Of a stretch of 54,700 nucleotides of DNA, positions 14,620 through 23,160 are shown one piece after another. The notes below the pieces were generated by a model, which was given only the letters and a program-made list of their open reading frames with translations, ran no database searches and was not told the origin of the DNA. A program made the position numbers and the translations under genes. How positions within the stretch are numbered: position 1 is the stretch's first letter; every line of letters begins with the position of its first letter. The DNA lies in contig JAGWYB010000006.1 of NCBI GenBank assembly GCA_018969585.1, forward strand, positions 1 to 54,700, written 5' to 3'. This DNA is from Actinomycetales bacterium. GTDB taxonomy: Bacteria; Actinomycetota; Actinomycetes; Nanopelagicales; Nanopelagicaceae.

Positions 14620-17160
14620 TTAGCGGTCTATCGCCTGAACCCTTAAGGCTCGCTCCAGGGCATCTTTAGATTCAATCAAATGTCGACGCAGCGTGGGATG
14701 AGCGTCCTTGCCTGGGCCATCTAGCCAATTAACTGTTTTAGCCAAGGTTTCTTTGGTTACTACGTAACTTGGAAACAAGATATCAATAATGCTCGAGGAT
14801 TCTTCATAAGATTTAGTGTTGTAAATATTTAGAATCAAGGCAAAGTAACGATCAATAAACTTTTCATGTAATTCTCGATGCAGGGGCCGCGCAAATCCTT
14901 GAAGAGCAGAGAGCCTCATCCAATTGGTTATCTCGAAATTTTCGGTAGCTTTTGTAAATGCTGCCTCTTTTGCCTGTAAATCTGGAAAAGCTGCAAGACA
15001 ACGTTCGTGGGCAAGTTGTCCCGTCAACGTATTGTCTCTCTTCAACTCATCATCAACTTCAAATTTAGAGGCGATCCCTCTCTCAACAAGTGATAAGAGA
15101 AGATGCCACCGCAGATCTGCATCGATAACTAATCCAGGAAGTTTTCCATCCAACAACTCCCTAACTCTCAAACTTTGTTCTTTTGTATGAGCGAGAGAGG
15201 CAAAAATCCTTGCGTATTGTAGTTGCAGATCGCTTCCGGCTTTTGAACTGGTTAGTAACTTCTCAATTTCAGCAGCAACTTTCTCGCGTAACGCATCTCG
15301 ATTCTTTGGTGCCGCATAAAACTCAATTGTTGAATGAAGTTGGCTACCTACAGCTGAAATGGTGGTCACATCATCTTCGCCGGGAAGTCCTGCAATAGCA
15401 ATATCAACGTAATCAGACGGGGCTAGTTCAGCATCGCGAAGCATGTCCCAAGATGCAGACCAACAAAGTGCTCGAGTGAGTCCGTCAGTCAACTTTCCTA
15501 AATTTTGTTTTAGAGATTCCACGGATTTCTCATCGAAGCGAATTTTTGCGAAAGTTAAATCTCGATCGTTAATCAACAATAAGTCAGCCAAAGGTTCGCC
15601 GGAAAAAGCAGGCACCTCAGTTATCTCACCTTGAACATCTAACTCAATCGATTTGCGCAGAGGAAATTTAGAGTCATTCAAGTCATAAAGCGCGATTGCC
15701 ATACGGTGCGGACGAAGGTCGCTCGAGCCAACCGGAATAGTTGGTGGCTCTTGTTTAATTGAGACCGATTCATATTTATTTCCCGTTAGTTTCACTATTG
15801 GGCGCAAAGTGTTTACTCCGGAAGTCTGTAACCAAGTTGCTACCCATGGATCAAGTCGACGACCGCTCGTCTTTTCTAATTCACTCAATAAATCTTTCAG
15901 CATCGTATTTTTATAGGCATGTTTTGCGAAGTAAGTCTGCAGACCAGAGATGAAATTCTCTCGACCGACATGTGCGACTAACTGCTGCAAAACCGATGCG
16001 CCTTTTGCATAGGTGATGCCGTCGAAATTTGCCTTTACTGTCTCAATATCAACCATGTCGGTAGCTATTGGGTGAGTAGAAGTTAATTGGTCTTGCCGGT
16101 AAGCCCAGTTCTTTCTCTCAGCATTAAATCCAGCCCACGAATTTGTGAATTTAGTGGCTTCAACCAAGGCCAGATATGAAGACCATTCTGCGAAAGACTC
16201 ATTGAGCCAGAGGTCGTCCCACCATTTCATCGTAACTAGATTTCCAAACCACATATGAGCCATCTCATGCAGTATCGTGTTTGCTCGAGCGTTATACATT
16301 CGCTCTGTCACTTTAGAGCGGAAAACCAGTAATTCTTCTCGGAAAGTTACACAACCAGCATTCTCCATCGCTCCCCAATTGAAATCTACGACAGCAATCT
16401 GATCGTATTTATCGAAGGCATATGCGAGGCCAAAAACCTTTTCGAAATATTCAAAACCCTGTTTGGTAATCAAGAAAATTTCATCAGCATCCAAGTGCTG
16501 GAATAATGATTTTCTGCAGTAAATGCCTAACGGAATAGTTTTAGCGCCCTTGTACTCGTCTTGAACATATGCGTAAGGTCCAGCAACTACGGCAGTAATG
16601 TAGGTAGACATAACCGGTGTCGTTGTGAACTCCCAAGTTTTTGTATCTCCCGCTTTAATGGAATTCTTGACTGGATTATTTGATATTACTTCCCAATGGG
16701 CAGGCGCGATTACTTTGAAGTCGAAAGTCGCCTTTAGATCTGGTTGGTCGAAGCAGGGATACATGTTTCTGATGAAGGCTGTTTCACCTTGAGAGTAGAG
16801 ATAGACCTCGTTATCAACTGGATCGACTGAGCGCTGCAGACCTTCACCCGTTTTTGAGTAAATAGCCTCAATTTCGACTATGAGTTCATTTTCACTCTGT
16901 AGTTCATCTAGAAATAAAGTTTGGCCCGTAAATTTTGAATCTGGGATTGAGACTCCATTTAACGTGGCAGAAATAATTTTTTTCCCAACGGCATCTATAA
17001 ATGTGGAAGCTCCTGGTCGGTTGCATTTGAACTTAACAACAGATTTTGCGTAGAAAGTCTCAGCGCCTTTTGTGACATCAATAGTCACTTCGTAGTTCTC
17101 TACACGAAGAAGGCTCGAGCGCTCAAAGGCTTCAGCTCGAGAGAGATTGTTACCTGGCAT
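14620..17160 (-). CDS. pepN: Aminopeptidase N (M1 zinc metallopeptidase)
   Basis: The 846-aa enzyme removes N-terminal residues from peptides. The exopeptidase motif GAMENAG, the zinc site HEMAHMWFGN and the downstream third ligand Glu in NESFAEW are intact, and an ERAP1-like C-terminal helical domain follows. I prefer the ATG at 17160 (MPGNNLSRAEAFERSS) over the TTG at 17172, because actinobacterial PepN proteins start with an MPG-N-L-x-R motif. The promoter region is shared with the divergent trmB. Confidence 0.93.
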   Translation of the reverse strand: MPGNNLSRAEAFERSSLLRVENYEVTIDVTKGAETFYAKSVVKFKCNRPGASTFIDAVGKKIISATLNGVSIPDSKFTGQTLFLDELQSENELIVEIEAIYSKTGEGLQRSVDPVDNEVYLYSQGETAFIRNMYPCFDQPDLKATFDFKVIAPAHWEVISNNPVKNSIKAGDTKTWEFTTTPVMSTYITAVVAGPYAYVQDEYKGAKTIPLGIYCRKSLFQHLDADEIFLITKQGFEYFEKVFGLAYAFDKYDQIAVVDFNWGAMENAGCVTFREELLVFRSKVTERMYNARANTILHEMAHMWFGNLVTMKWWDDLWLNESFAEWSSYLALVEATKFTNSWAGFNAERKNWAYRQDQLTSTHPIATDMVDIETVKANFDGITYAKGASVLQQLVAHVGRENFISGLQTYFAKHAYKNTMLKDLLSELEKTSGRRLDPWVATWLQTSGVNTLRPIVKLTGNKYESVSIKQEPPTIPVGSSDLRPHRMAIALYDLNDSKFPLRKSIELDVQGEITEVPAFSGEPLADLLLINDRDLTFAKIRFDEKSVESLKQNLGKLTDGLTRALCWSASWDMLRDAELAPSDYVDIAIAGLPGEDDVTTISAVGSQLHSTIEFYAAPKNRDALREKVAAEIEKLLTSSKAGSDLQLQYARIFASLAHTKEQSLRVRELLDGKLPGLVIDADLRWHLLLSLVERGIASKFEVDDELKRDNTLTGQLAHERCLAAFPDLQAKEAAFTKATENFEITNWMRLSALQGFARPLHRELHEKFIDRYFALILNIYNTKSYEESSSIIDILFPSYVVTKETLAKTVNWLDGPGKDAHPTLRRHLIESKDALERALRVQAIDR

Positions 17161-17177
17161 GCGCTCATCCAACCATA

Positions 17178-17867
17178 ATGAGAATATTTGCCACTATGGA
17201 AAACCGATCTGCTTTTCGTTTGAGGAGCTTTCGGCTTCGCGGGGACAGGATGACTAAAGCGCAGGCTGAGGCGTTGGTGAATCATTGGAATAGATATGAG
17301 ATACCGCTACAAGGCAAAATTGATCCAAAAAATATTTTTTACTCATTCACACCGAAGAAGGTTATCTTCGAAATCGGAAGCGGCATGGGTGAAGCAACTG
17401 CAAAAATCGCCGCCGCAAATCCGGATATTGGATACGTTGCTATTGAAGTGCACCGCCCCGGAATCGGAGCTTTAATCATTCGCGCCGAGGAATTGTCGAT
17501 AAGAAATTTGAGAATTATTAACGCTGATATTTTGGACGTACTAACAGATCACGTTGATGACACCTCAATTGATGGATTCCATATCTTTTTTCCGGATCCA
17601 TGGCATAAAAGAAAGCAAAATAAGCGGCGGTTACTACAACCCGATTTCATAGCTTTGATGAGTAAGAAACTTAAGCCTGGAGGGGAGATATCTATTGCTA
17701 CAGATTGGCTTCCGTATGCTCAAGAGATTGAACGAAATTTTGCGGCTAACCCAGATTTCGCAGGTGGAGTTATAAATAGACCGGATTGGCGTCCAATAAC
17801 TAAATTTGAAGGAAAAGGAATTTCAAAAGAACACGTTGTTACAGATTTTCGTTATAGAAAACTTTAG
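17178..17867 (+). CDS. trmB: tRNA (guanine-N7-)-methyltransferase
   Basis: The 229-aa SAM-dependent enzyme makes m7G46 in tRNA variable loops. It shows the SAM-binding FEIGSGMGEAT, the acidic AIEVHRPGI strand and the TrmB signature FHIFFPDPWHKRKQNKRRLL. An internal ATG at 17196 (MENRSAF) is an equally good start. The 3' end overlaps the convergent rpiB by 4 bp. Confidence 0.93.
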   Translation: MRIFATMENRSAFRLRSFRLRGDRMTKAQAEALVNHWNRYEIPLQGKIDPKNIFYSFTPKKVIFEIGSGMGEATAKIAAANPDIGYVAIEVHRPGIGALIIRAEELSIRNLRIINADILDVLTDHVDDTSIDGFHIFFPDPWHKRKQNKRRLLQPDFIALMSKKLKPGGEISIATDWLPYAQEIERNFAANPDFAGGVINRPDWRPITKFEGKGISKEHVVTDFRYRKL

Positions 17868-18319
17868 ATTGACCCATCTTTTTCATACTTTGAAATCATC
17901 CCGATTCGACGAGCATGTCGTTCATCATTGCTAAACGGAGTCGCTAGAAATACATCAACCATTTCGAGGCACAAGGCCTCGTCATGCATGCGACCACCTA
18001 AAGAGATTACATTCGCATCGTTATGAGTTCTCGCTAATTTGGCAATCTCGATACTCCACACCAAAGCGGCCCTAACGCCTTTAACTTTGTTGGCGACCAT
18101 CTGTTCACCATTTCCAGAGCCTCCTAATACAACTCCGAATGAACCTGGCTCGCTTCCAACAGCCTCCGCAGCAGGGAAACAGAAAACGGGATAGTCATCA
18201 AGTGGATCGAATTTATGTGGTCCGTGATCAACCACTTCATGGCCTTTGGCTTTTAAATGGGCAACTATTTTGTTCTTGAATTCAAGTCCGGCGTGATCGC
18301 TTCCTACATGGACTTTCAT
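17864..18319 (-). CDS. rpiB: Ribose-5-phosphate isomerase B
   Basis: The 151-aa enzyme of the RpiB/LacAB family interconverts ribose-5-phosphate and ribulose-5-phosphate. It shows VGSDHAGLEFK at the N-terminus, HGPHKFDPLDDYP, GGSGNGEQMVANKVKGVRAAL and RTHNDANVISLGGR. The loop has Ser in GGSGNGE where Escherichia has Cys, as is usual in actinobacteria. ATG at 18319 is chosen over a TTG 6 nt upstream. Confidence 0.93.
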   Translation of the reverse strand: MKVHVGSDHAGLEFKNKIVAHLKAKGHEVVDHGPHKFDPLDDYPVFCFPAAEAVGSEPGSFGVVLGGSGNGEQMVANKVKGVRAALVWSIEIAKLARTHNDANVISLGGRMHDEALCLEMVDVFLATPFSNDERHARRIGMISKYEKDGSI

Positions 18320-18353
18320 AGGCAAACTCTCTCAAAACTTCAGCGAAAAACAG

Positions 18354-18385
18354 AAGAACCACCAGTGTTTCTACTGGTGGTTCTT
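18354..18385 (-). terminator. Strong intrinsic terminator between the secreted protein gene and rpiB
   Basis: A perfect 13-bp inverted repeat (AAGAACCACCAGT / ACTGGTGGTTCTT) with a 6-nt loop lies downstream of the 18428-18982 minus-strand gene. Read on the minus strand it is followed by a T-rich TTCTGTTTTT, so it should end that gene's transcript before rpiB. Confidence 0.8.
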
Positions 18386-18427
18386 TTCTATGAGGAGGTA
18401 GTGCCTAACTTTTGGGAATGTGAGTTA

Positions 18428-18982
18428 TTACGGACGAGGACCTTTCCCGTGGCCTCTTCCGCCCATGAATTCCAACCCTTTCATTTTTCCTAGGCCTTTG
18501 GCGCGATTTACCTCAGCGGTAATTCGATCCTGCAGGTTGGCTTTCAATTTGGTTGCTTGTTCAGCGGTGATTCGGCCCGCAGCTAACGCCTCATCAACAT
18601 TCTTCGAATGGAATGCGACGATTGCGCTTACCAGAGCATCCTTCTTTGCTCCGGCAATAGCCGCAAGACTTTCACCAGCCTTAATTCTTGAAAGCAGATC
18701 CGATTCACTGATTCCCAAAGTGTCGGTTATAACCTTCAAGTAAGCATCCTTCATTACTTTTACTTCTGATTTCATGGACGACATCGAATCCTTGAGCGCT
18801 TTTTGGATCGCATCAACCTGTGTTGTGGTTAAAGTTCCCTTAGCGACAAGTCCGTTCAAGACGTTACCCAAAATCGCGTCTCTTCCCATTTTCTTGTCAT
18901 CTGCGGAGGCCAGGGAAACATTTCCCAGCGATAGCGCTACGGCAGCTGCAACTGATGCCGCAACTATTTTTGTTCTTTTCAA
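18428..18982 (-). CDS. Exported helical protein with two short repeats, unknown function
   Basis: The 184-aa product has a Sec signal peptide (MKRTKIVAASVAAAVALSLG, cleavage near ASA-DD). The mature part is helical with an N-terminal unit LVAKGTLTTTQVDAIQKAL and a later similar unit ALAAGRITAEQATKLKANL, separated by LGISESDLLSRIKAGESLAAIA. Repeats of this style occur in secreted Bacillus and actinobacterial proteins of unknown role. The tail GGRGHGKGPRP is Gly/Arg/His-rich. It is a single-gene unit, divergent from the collagen-like gene and closed by the strong terminator. A periplasmic or wall-associated role is inference. Confidence 0.75.
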   Translation of the reverse strand: MKRTKIVAASVAAAVALSLGNVSLASADDKKMGRDAILGNVLNGLVAKGTLTTTQVDAIQKALKDSMSSMKSEVKVMKDAYLKVITDTLGISESDLLSRIKAGESLAAIAGAKKDALVSAIVAFHSKNVDEALAAGRITAEQATKLKANLQDRITAEVNRAKGLGKMKGLEFMGGRGHGKGPRP

Positions 18983-19036
18983 TTGATACTCCTTCTTCTA
19001 TCCATCGAACACTCTTGTATTCGATGCATTTATGGA

Positions 19037-19084
19037 ACACCCAGGTTCTGAGAAAAGTTACCTTGAAAGGTGAGAACTAGGTGT
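19037..19084. promoter_or_regulatory. Imperfect inverted repeat in the divergent exported-protein promoter region
   Basis: ACACCCAGGTTCT and AGAACTAGGTGT pair over about 11 positions with one mismatch and one bulge, enclosing a small ACCTTGAAAGGT element. It could be an operator for either divergent gene or an RNA structure in a long leader. The direction is unknown. Confidence 0.3.
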
Positions 19085-19110
19085 GAGTCTTCTAGTCAGC
19101 GGAGGTTATA

Positions 19111-19139
19111 CGCCTGAATCCTCAGAATTCCTATAGGCG
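19111..19139 (+). promoter_or_regulatory. Hairpin upstream of the collagen-like gene
   Basis: CGCCT-GAAT and ATTC-CTAT-AGGCG pair around a CCTCAGA loop, giving 9 bp with an asymmetric 4-nt bulge. Whether it is transcribed as part of the leader is not known because no confident promoter was found. Confidence 0.3.
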
Positions 19140-19208
19140 AATTGGACTGTAGATAACTCATCAAACGGCCCAATATGAAACCTCCCCATCCCGAACCCCG
19201 GGAGTCCA

Positions 19209-19225
19209 GCCCCAAGAGGAGGGGC
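19209..19225 (+). promoter_or_regulatory. Hairpin that masks the ribosome-binding site of the collagen-like gene
   Basis: GCCCC-AAGAGGA-GGGGC places the AGGAGG Shine-Dalgarno in its loop and right arm, only 2 nt before the ATG at 19228. An upstream CCTCC (19181-19185) could pair with the same site. This would limit translation unless opened. Confidence 0.45.
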
Positions 19226-19227
19226 AA

Positions 19228-20178
19228 ATGATTAAGCCAATTCGTACTGTCTTAATTGCAGCCCTTATTCTGCAAACAATTAATCCGGTAGCAAATTCAG
19301 CCGGAAGAACTAATCAAAGTATTGCTAACACAATCCTTAACGGAAAAGGCGCGCCAACATCCAATGTTGGAATCAATGGAGATTTCTACATCGATATCTC
19401 CAATTTCAATATTTATGGACCAAAAACAAAAAATCGTTGGCCATCTCCGGTCAGCTTGCGCTCAACTACAAATACCTCAGAGCGGACTACAGCGGTTGCT
19501 GGATCACCGGGTGAAAAAGGAGAAAAAGGTTCTAAAGGCGAGAAGGGTGAGTCAGGCGCGCAAGGAGCTCAAGGCGCACAAGGTGCACAAGGTGCTAAGG
19601 GGGACAAGGGAGAGAGCGGCGCAAAAGGTGAAGCCGGAGCAAAAGGTGAAGCCGGCGCAAAAGGTGAAGCCGGAGCCAAGGGCGATACCGGACTCAAAGG
19701 AGACACGGGATTAAAAGGAGATAAGGGTGACACTGGTGAAACCGGACCCGCGGGACCAGCCGGCCCATCAAATGTTTATTACCAAACGATTCCAACTTTT
19801 ACTTTAAGTACAAATACGATCAATACATCGTCTACTTCGGGGAATATAGGAAGTTTGCAGCCAAATAAAAGCTATCGCTTTGAAATGACCCTGCAAGGAA
19901 GATGCGAATCAAATGCTGGAAAGTTTGGATTAACCGTAACAAATTCAGGTACAGGAAGTACCCTGAATTACGACTATACAAGTTCATATGTTACTGACGT
20001 GCGAAGTAATACCCCATATAAGTCTTATCATTTTCACGTCATAGGAACTATTTCCGTGGGATCACTTGTCACGAATTTGAATGTCGCGATTACTGACGGA
20101 GGTCCAATTACTGGCACTTTCCCGATGACACTCAATGGTTTTGCAGTCTTTACTTTGGTTGGAAATGTATCGACGTGA
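19228..20178 (+). CDS. Secreted collagen-like repeat protein
   Basis: The 316-aa product has a Sec signal peptide (MIKPIRTVLIAALILQTINP, cleavage near ANS-AG), then a short module with VGINGDFYIDISNFNIYGPK, a motif common before collagen-like repeats. Next come exactly 30 uninterrupted Gly-X-Y triplets (GSP GEK GEK ... GPA GPA GPS; 19501-19770), rich in the charge-pairing KGE/KGD triplets that stabilise trimers. A C-terminal globular domain of about 135 residues with beta-strand character follows and may act as a trimerisation or binding head. There is no sortase motif or membrane anchor. Such proteins form extracellular stalks; the binding partner is unknown. Confidence 0.85.
   Translation: MIKPIRTVLIAALILQTINPVANSAGRTNQSIANTILNGKGAPTSNVGINGDFYIDISNFNIYGPKTKNRWPSPVSLRSTTNTSERTTAVAGSPGEKGEKGSKGEKGESGAQGAQGAQGAQGAKGDKGESGAKGEAGAKGEAGAKGEAGAKGDTGLKGDTGLKGDKGDTGETGPAGPAGPSNVYYQTIPTFTLSTNTINTSSTSGNIGSLQPNKSYRFEMTLQGRCESNAGKFGLTVTNSGTGSTLNYDYTSSYVTDVRSNTPYKSYHFHVIGTISVGSLVTNLNVAITDGGPITGTFPMTLNGFAVFTLVGNVST
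19621..19674 (+). repeat. Three 18-bp tandem repeats inside the collagen domain
   Basis: The unit GCAAAAGGTGAAGCCGGA occurs three times in a row with one base change and encodes GAKGEA. Adjacent repeats (GAQ x4, GLKGDT x2) show that the domain grows and shrinks by tandem duplication in frame. Confidence 0.9.
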
Positions 20179-20196
20179 AAAAACATTTGAACTTGG

Positions 20197-20267
20197 AGCG
20201 GGTGACGGGAATCGAACCCGCATAGCTAGCTTGGAAGGCTAGAGCTCTACCATTGAGCTACACCCGC
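20197..20267 (-). tRNA. tRNA-Gly (anticodon TCC)
   Basis: The minus strand folds with acceptor GCGGGTG/CACCCGC, anticodon loop CTTCCAA (TCC) and T-loop GGTTCGATTCC. CCA is encoded at 20194-20196, unlike in tRNA-Lys and tRNA-Arg of this window. Confidence 0.97.
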
Positions 20268-20364
20268 AATGTTTGCTCACTTAGGGCTTTTTCCTAAGGG
20301 GCATACGGTATCGGCTGAGGTAATGAGATGTGAATTTTTCATCTAGACTCTGCCACCTACGCCG

Positions 20365-20440
20365 CGGGGCGTAGCGTAGTGGCTAGCGCGTCTGCTTTGG
20401 GAGCAGAAGACCGTGGGTTCGAGTCCCTCCGCCCCGACCA
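20365..20440 (+). tRNA. tRNA-Pro (anticodon TGG)
   Basis: Cloverleaf with acceptor CGGGGCG/CGCCCCG, anticodon loop TTTGGGA (TGG), T-loop GGTTCGAGTCC and encoded CCA. TAGACT at about 20345 is a likely -10. Confidence 0.97.
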
Positions 20441-20465
20441 GTAATTCAAATTAGTAAGGAGTCCT

Positions 20466-21755
20466 GTGAAGAGCGCCGTCGAAACTCTCTCACCGACTCG
20501 AGTTCGTATTTCTATAGATCTTGATTTCAAGGATCTTGAACCACATGTAGCAACTGCTTATCAAACTCTTTCACAACAGGTTTCAATCCCAGGTTTTCGT
20601 AAAGGCAAAGTACCGCGTCAACTTATCGATCAGCGCGTGGGTCGAGGAGCGGTATTGAATGAAGCTATAAACACTGCGCTTCCTGAGTTCTACTCACAAG
20701 CAGCTCGTGAAAATGAAGTTCTTATCGTCGGTCGACCTAACGTCGATATCAAGGAACTCAAGGACAATGAAATAGTTAAGTTTGAAGTAGAAGTCGATGT
20801 TCGCCCCGAGATAAAGCTCCCTGATTTTTCAGAGATAGAACTCTCGGTTCCCGACGTTGAATTGAGCGAAAAAGATGTTGAAGATCAAGTTGAGGCTCTT
20901 CGAATTCGTTTTGGAACTCTTGTCACAATTGAAAAAGATGCAGCTTCCGGAGATTTTGTCACAATTGATTTAGTCGCCAAGATAGAAGGTAAAGAAGTTG
21001 AGGGTGGAACTGCGAACGGCATTTCCTATGAAGTTGGCTCAAACCGCATGATTGATGGACTCGATACGGCTCTCGAAGGTATGAAAGTCGGAGAATCAAA
21101 GAATTTCACAGCTCAATTAGTCGGAATGAAGGAAGGCGAAACTGGAGAAGTCACAGTTACCCTTCAAGCTGTAAAAAAGAGAGAACTACCAGACCTAAAC
21201 GATGAGTTTGCAAAATTAGCCAGCGAGTTTGAAACGCTTGAGGAATTAAAGAGCGACACAAAAGAGCGATTGAATCGATTGAAATCAATGGAACAAGGTG
21301 CGCAAGCACGCGATGAACTCTTGAAATATCTTCTAGATAAAGTTGATATCCAAGTTCCGGAACAGCTAGTAAAAGATGAGGTGCACGACCATCTAGAAAA
21401 AGAGAATCGACTTGAAGATGACACGCACCGAAATGAAGTAACTGAGGAGGTTACTCGATCTGTGCGTGCTGATTTCTTGTTAGATGCGATTGTCAAAGCT
21501 GAAGAGGTTCAAGTTTCCGAGGCTGAACTAACCGAGTATTTGATCCGAACAGCTGCCAGATACGGGATGACACCGGAACAATTTGCGCAACAGTTGACCC
21601 AGGCCGGCCAGATAACGGCTCTTATGGCCGAAGTTGCGCGTACGAAAGCACTGGCGATTGCTCTCGAAAGAGTGAAAATTAAAGATGCATCGGGGCGAAG
21701 CGTTGATCTTTCGAAATTAACCCCAAAGCCGAACTCAGAAGAAAAGTCTGAATAA
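20466..21755 (+). CDS. tig: Trigger factor (ribosome-associated chaperone, PPIase)
   Basis: The 429-aa chaperone binds near the ribosome exit tunnel. The N-terminal ribosome-binding signature GFRKGKVPRQLI is at about residues 40-50. The FKBP-type PPIase domain (SGDFVTIDLVAK..., about 155-240) and the helical C-terminal cradle follow, ending with a charged tail. AAGGAG lies 5 nt before the GTG start. The gene heads the tig-clpP1-clpP2-clpX group, the common bacterial order linking folding and degradation. Confidence 0.95.
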   Translation: MKSAVETLSPTRVRISIDLDFKDLEPHVATAYQTLSQQVSIPGFRKGKVPRQLIDQRVGRGAVLNEAINTALPEFYSQAARENEVLIVGRPNVDIKELKDNEIVKFEVEVDVRPEIKLPDFSEIELSVPDVELSEKDVEDQVEALRIRFGTLVTIEKDAASGDFVTIDLVAKIEGKEVEGGTANGISYEVGSNRMIDGLDTALEGMKVGESKNFTAQLVGMKEGETGEVTVTLQAVKKRELPDLNDEFAKLASEFETLEELKSDTKERLNRLKSMEQGAQARDELLKYLLDKVDIQVPEQLVKDEVHDHLEKENRLEDDTHRNEVTEEVTRSVRADFLLDAIVKAEEVQVSEAELTEYLIRTAARYGMTPEQFAQQLTQAGQITALMAEVARTKALAIALERVKIKDASGRSVDLSKLTPKPNSEEKSE

Positions 21756-21799
21756 CTATCCGCTCTGAGCGAACAAGCCGCTTATTGGGAAGCAAAAGT

Positions 21800-21826
21800 C
21801 GCTCGGGAGCGTTAGGGTCTATACAT
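21800..21826 (+). promoter_or_regulatory. clpP1 promoter with a palindrome over the -35 region
   Basis: CGCTCGGGAGCG (21800-21811, perfect 5-bp arms) is followed by TATACAT (21820-21826) and then the clpP1 ribosome-binding site. A -35 box would fall inside the palindrome. ClgR-type regulators control clp genes in actinobacteria and use CGC...GCG half-sites, so a ClgR-like site is possible, but spacing is not an exact match to the consensus I recall. Confidence 0.35.
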
Positions 21827-21848
21827 AACGAATCTCAGGAGGAACTTC

Positions 21849-22463
21849 TTGGAGCTCATTACCCCGCGCTTGGCGGCTAGCCCCGCCGGTGGACTAGACG
21901 ACCAGGTCTACAACCGCCTTTTAAAGGAAAGAATCATTTTCCTTGGTTCCGTCGTTGAAGATTCAATGGCAAACGCAATTGCTGCCCAGATGCTTTTGTT
22001 GGCAGCTGAAGATCCAGAGAAAGATATTTATCTTTACATTAATTCTCCCGGCGGATCCATCTCTGCAGGTATGGCGATCTATGACACGATGCAATACGTA
22101 AAGAATGATGTGGCAACTGTTGCAATGGGTCTCGCCGCATCGATGGGCCAGTTCTTACTTTGCGCTGGCGCCCCAGGAAAACGTTACGCGCTTCCACATG
22201 CAAGAATCATGATGCACCAACCATCCGGTGGCATTGGTGGAACCGCTTCCGATATCAAGATTCAAGCAGAGCAGATGTCATTCACAAAGAAGAAAATGGC
22301 CGATTTGATTGCATTTCACACTGGCCAGAAAGTCGAAACTATTACTGCTGATTCGGATCGCGACCGATGGTTCACCGCTGAAGAAGCAAAAGAGTATGGC
22401 TTCGTAGATCATGTTGTTAAATCAGCCGGCCAAGTCTCTGGAAGTGGAGGAACTGTTCGATGA
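21849..22463 (+). CDS. clpP1: ATP-dependent Clp protease proteolytic subunit 1
   Basis: The 204-aa serine peptidase has the catalytic Ser in GLAASMGQF (about S100) and His in [11 protein letters not shown] (about H125), plus [18 protein letters not shown] lies 6 nt before the TTG start. Tandem clpP genes that overlap by ATGA are typical of actinobacteria, where ClpP1 and ClpP2 form a mixed tetradecamer driven by ClpX or ClpC. Confidence 0.95.
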   Translation: MELITPRLAASPAGGLDDQVYNRLLKERIIFLGSVVEDSMANAIAAQMLLLAAEDPEKDIYLYINSPGGSISAGMAIYDTMQYVKNDVATVAMGLAASMGQFLLCAGAPGKRYALPHARIMMHQPSGGIGGTASDIKIQAEQMSFTKKKMADLIAFHTGQKVETITADSDRDRWFTAEEAKEYGFVDHVVKSAGQVSGSGGTVR

Positions 22464-23083
22464 GTAAGTATGAATCACAGAATCGATATGTGCTTCCAAC
22501 AATTGAAGAGAGAACTTCATATGGATACAAGCGTCTAGATCCATACACAAAACTATTTGAAGAGCGCATCATCTTTCTCGGTCAAGCTATCGACGATACT
22601 GTCGCAAACGATGTAATGGCCCAGCTTTTAACTCTGGAGTCGATGGATCCTGATCGCGACATCATGATGTACATCAATTCTCCAGGCGGCTCATTCACAG
22701 CCCTAACTGCAATTTATGACACGATGCAATTCGTACGTCCGGACGTGATGACAATTTGTCTTGGTCAAGCAGCATCTGCTGCGGCAGTTCTTCTTGCCGG
22801 CGGCACCGCAGGAAAGCGAATGGCGCTGGAACACTCAAGAATTCTTATCCACCAGCCATATAGCGAAGGTGGCGGACAAGGCTCCGATATTGAAATCCAA
22901 GCTAAAGAAGTCTTGCGCATGCGAGAACTTCTAGAAGAGATGCTCTCCAAGCATTCGAAGAAATCAAAAGAAGAGATCGCAAAAGATATTGAGCGAGACA
23001 AGATTCTTACTGCAGCAGAAGCTGTTGAGTACGGACTTGTCGACCAGATCTTGGCGAGCCGAAAAGCCTCTCTCAAGCGTTAA
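22460..23083 (+). CDS. clpP2: ATP-dependent Clp protease proteolytic subunit 2
   Basis: The 207-aa partner subunit has catalytic Ser in [14 protein letters not shown] and His in [18 protein letters not shown]. It overlaps clpP1 by ATGA. The N-terminal region [25 protein letters not shown] is typical of actinobacterial ClpP2. The next gene has its own spacing of 77 bp with a candidate promoter. Confidence 0.95.
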   Translation: MSKYESQNRYVLPTIEERTSYGYKRLDPYTKLFEERIIFLGQAIDDTVANDVMAQLLTLESMDPDRDIMMYINSPGGSFTALTAIYDTMQFVRPDVMTICLGQAASAAAVLLAGGTAGKRMALEHSRILIHQPYSEGGGQGSDIEIQAKEVLRMRELLEEMLSKHSKKSKEEIAKDIERDKILTAAEAVEYGLVDQILASRKASLKR

Positions 23084-23115
23084 TTCCTCTCTAGGCGAAC
23101 AGCTATATCCGACGT

Positions 23116-23139
23116 TCGCGCACGCTCGCGATTTACCAT
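23116..23139 (+). promoter_or_regulatory. Candidate clpX promoter with an inverted repeat
   Basis: TCGCG-CACGCT-CGCGA (23116-23131) is a perfect inverted repeat just before TACCAT (23134-23139), a plausible -10 for clpX. The CGCG half-sites recall, but do not equal, the palindrome upstream of clpP1. Confidence 0.3.
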
Positions 23140-23160
23140 TAGAGCCTTCCCTAGAGAAAG

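Noticed and set aside
19322-19714. 130-aa plus-strand ORF in another frame of the collagen-like gene
   Set aside because: Its Lys/Ala-rich sequence is the frame-shifted reading of the Gly-X-Y repeats.
20268-20364. Hairpin CTTAGG-GCTTTTT-CCTAAG between tRNA-Gly and tRNA-Pro as a terminator
   Set aside because: Only a 6-bp stem without a clear T-tract on either strand and upstream of the tRNA-Gly 5' end; not strong enough to list.
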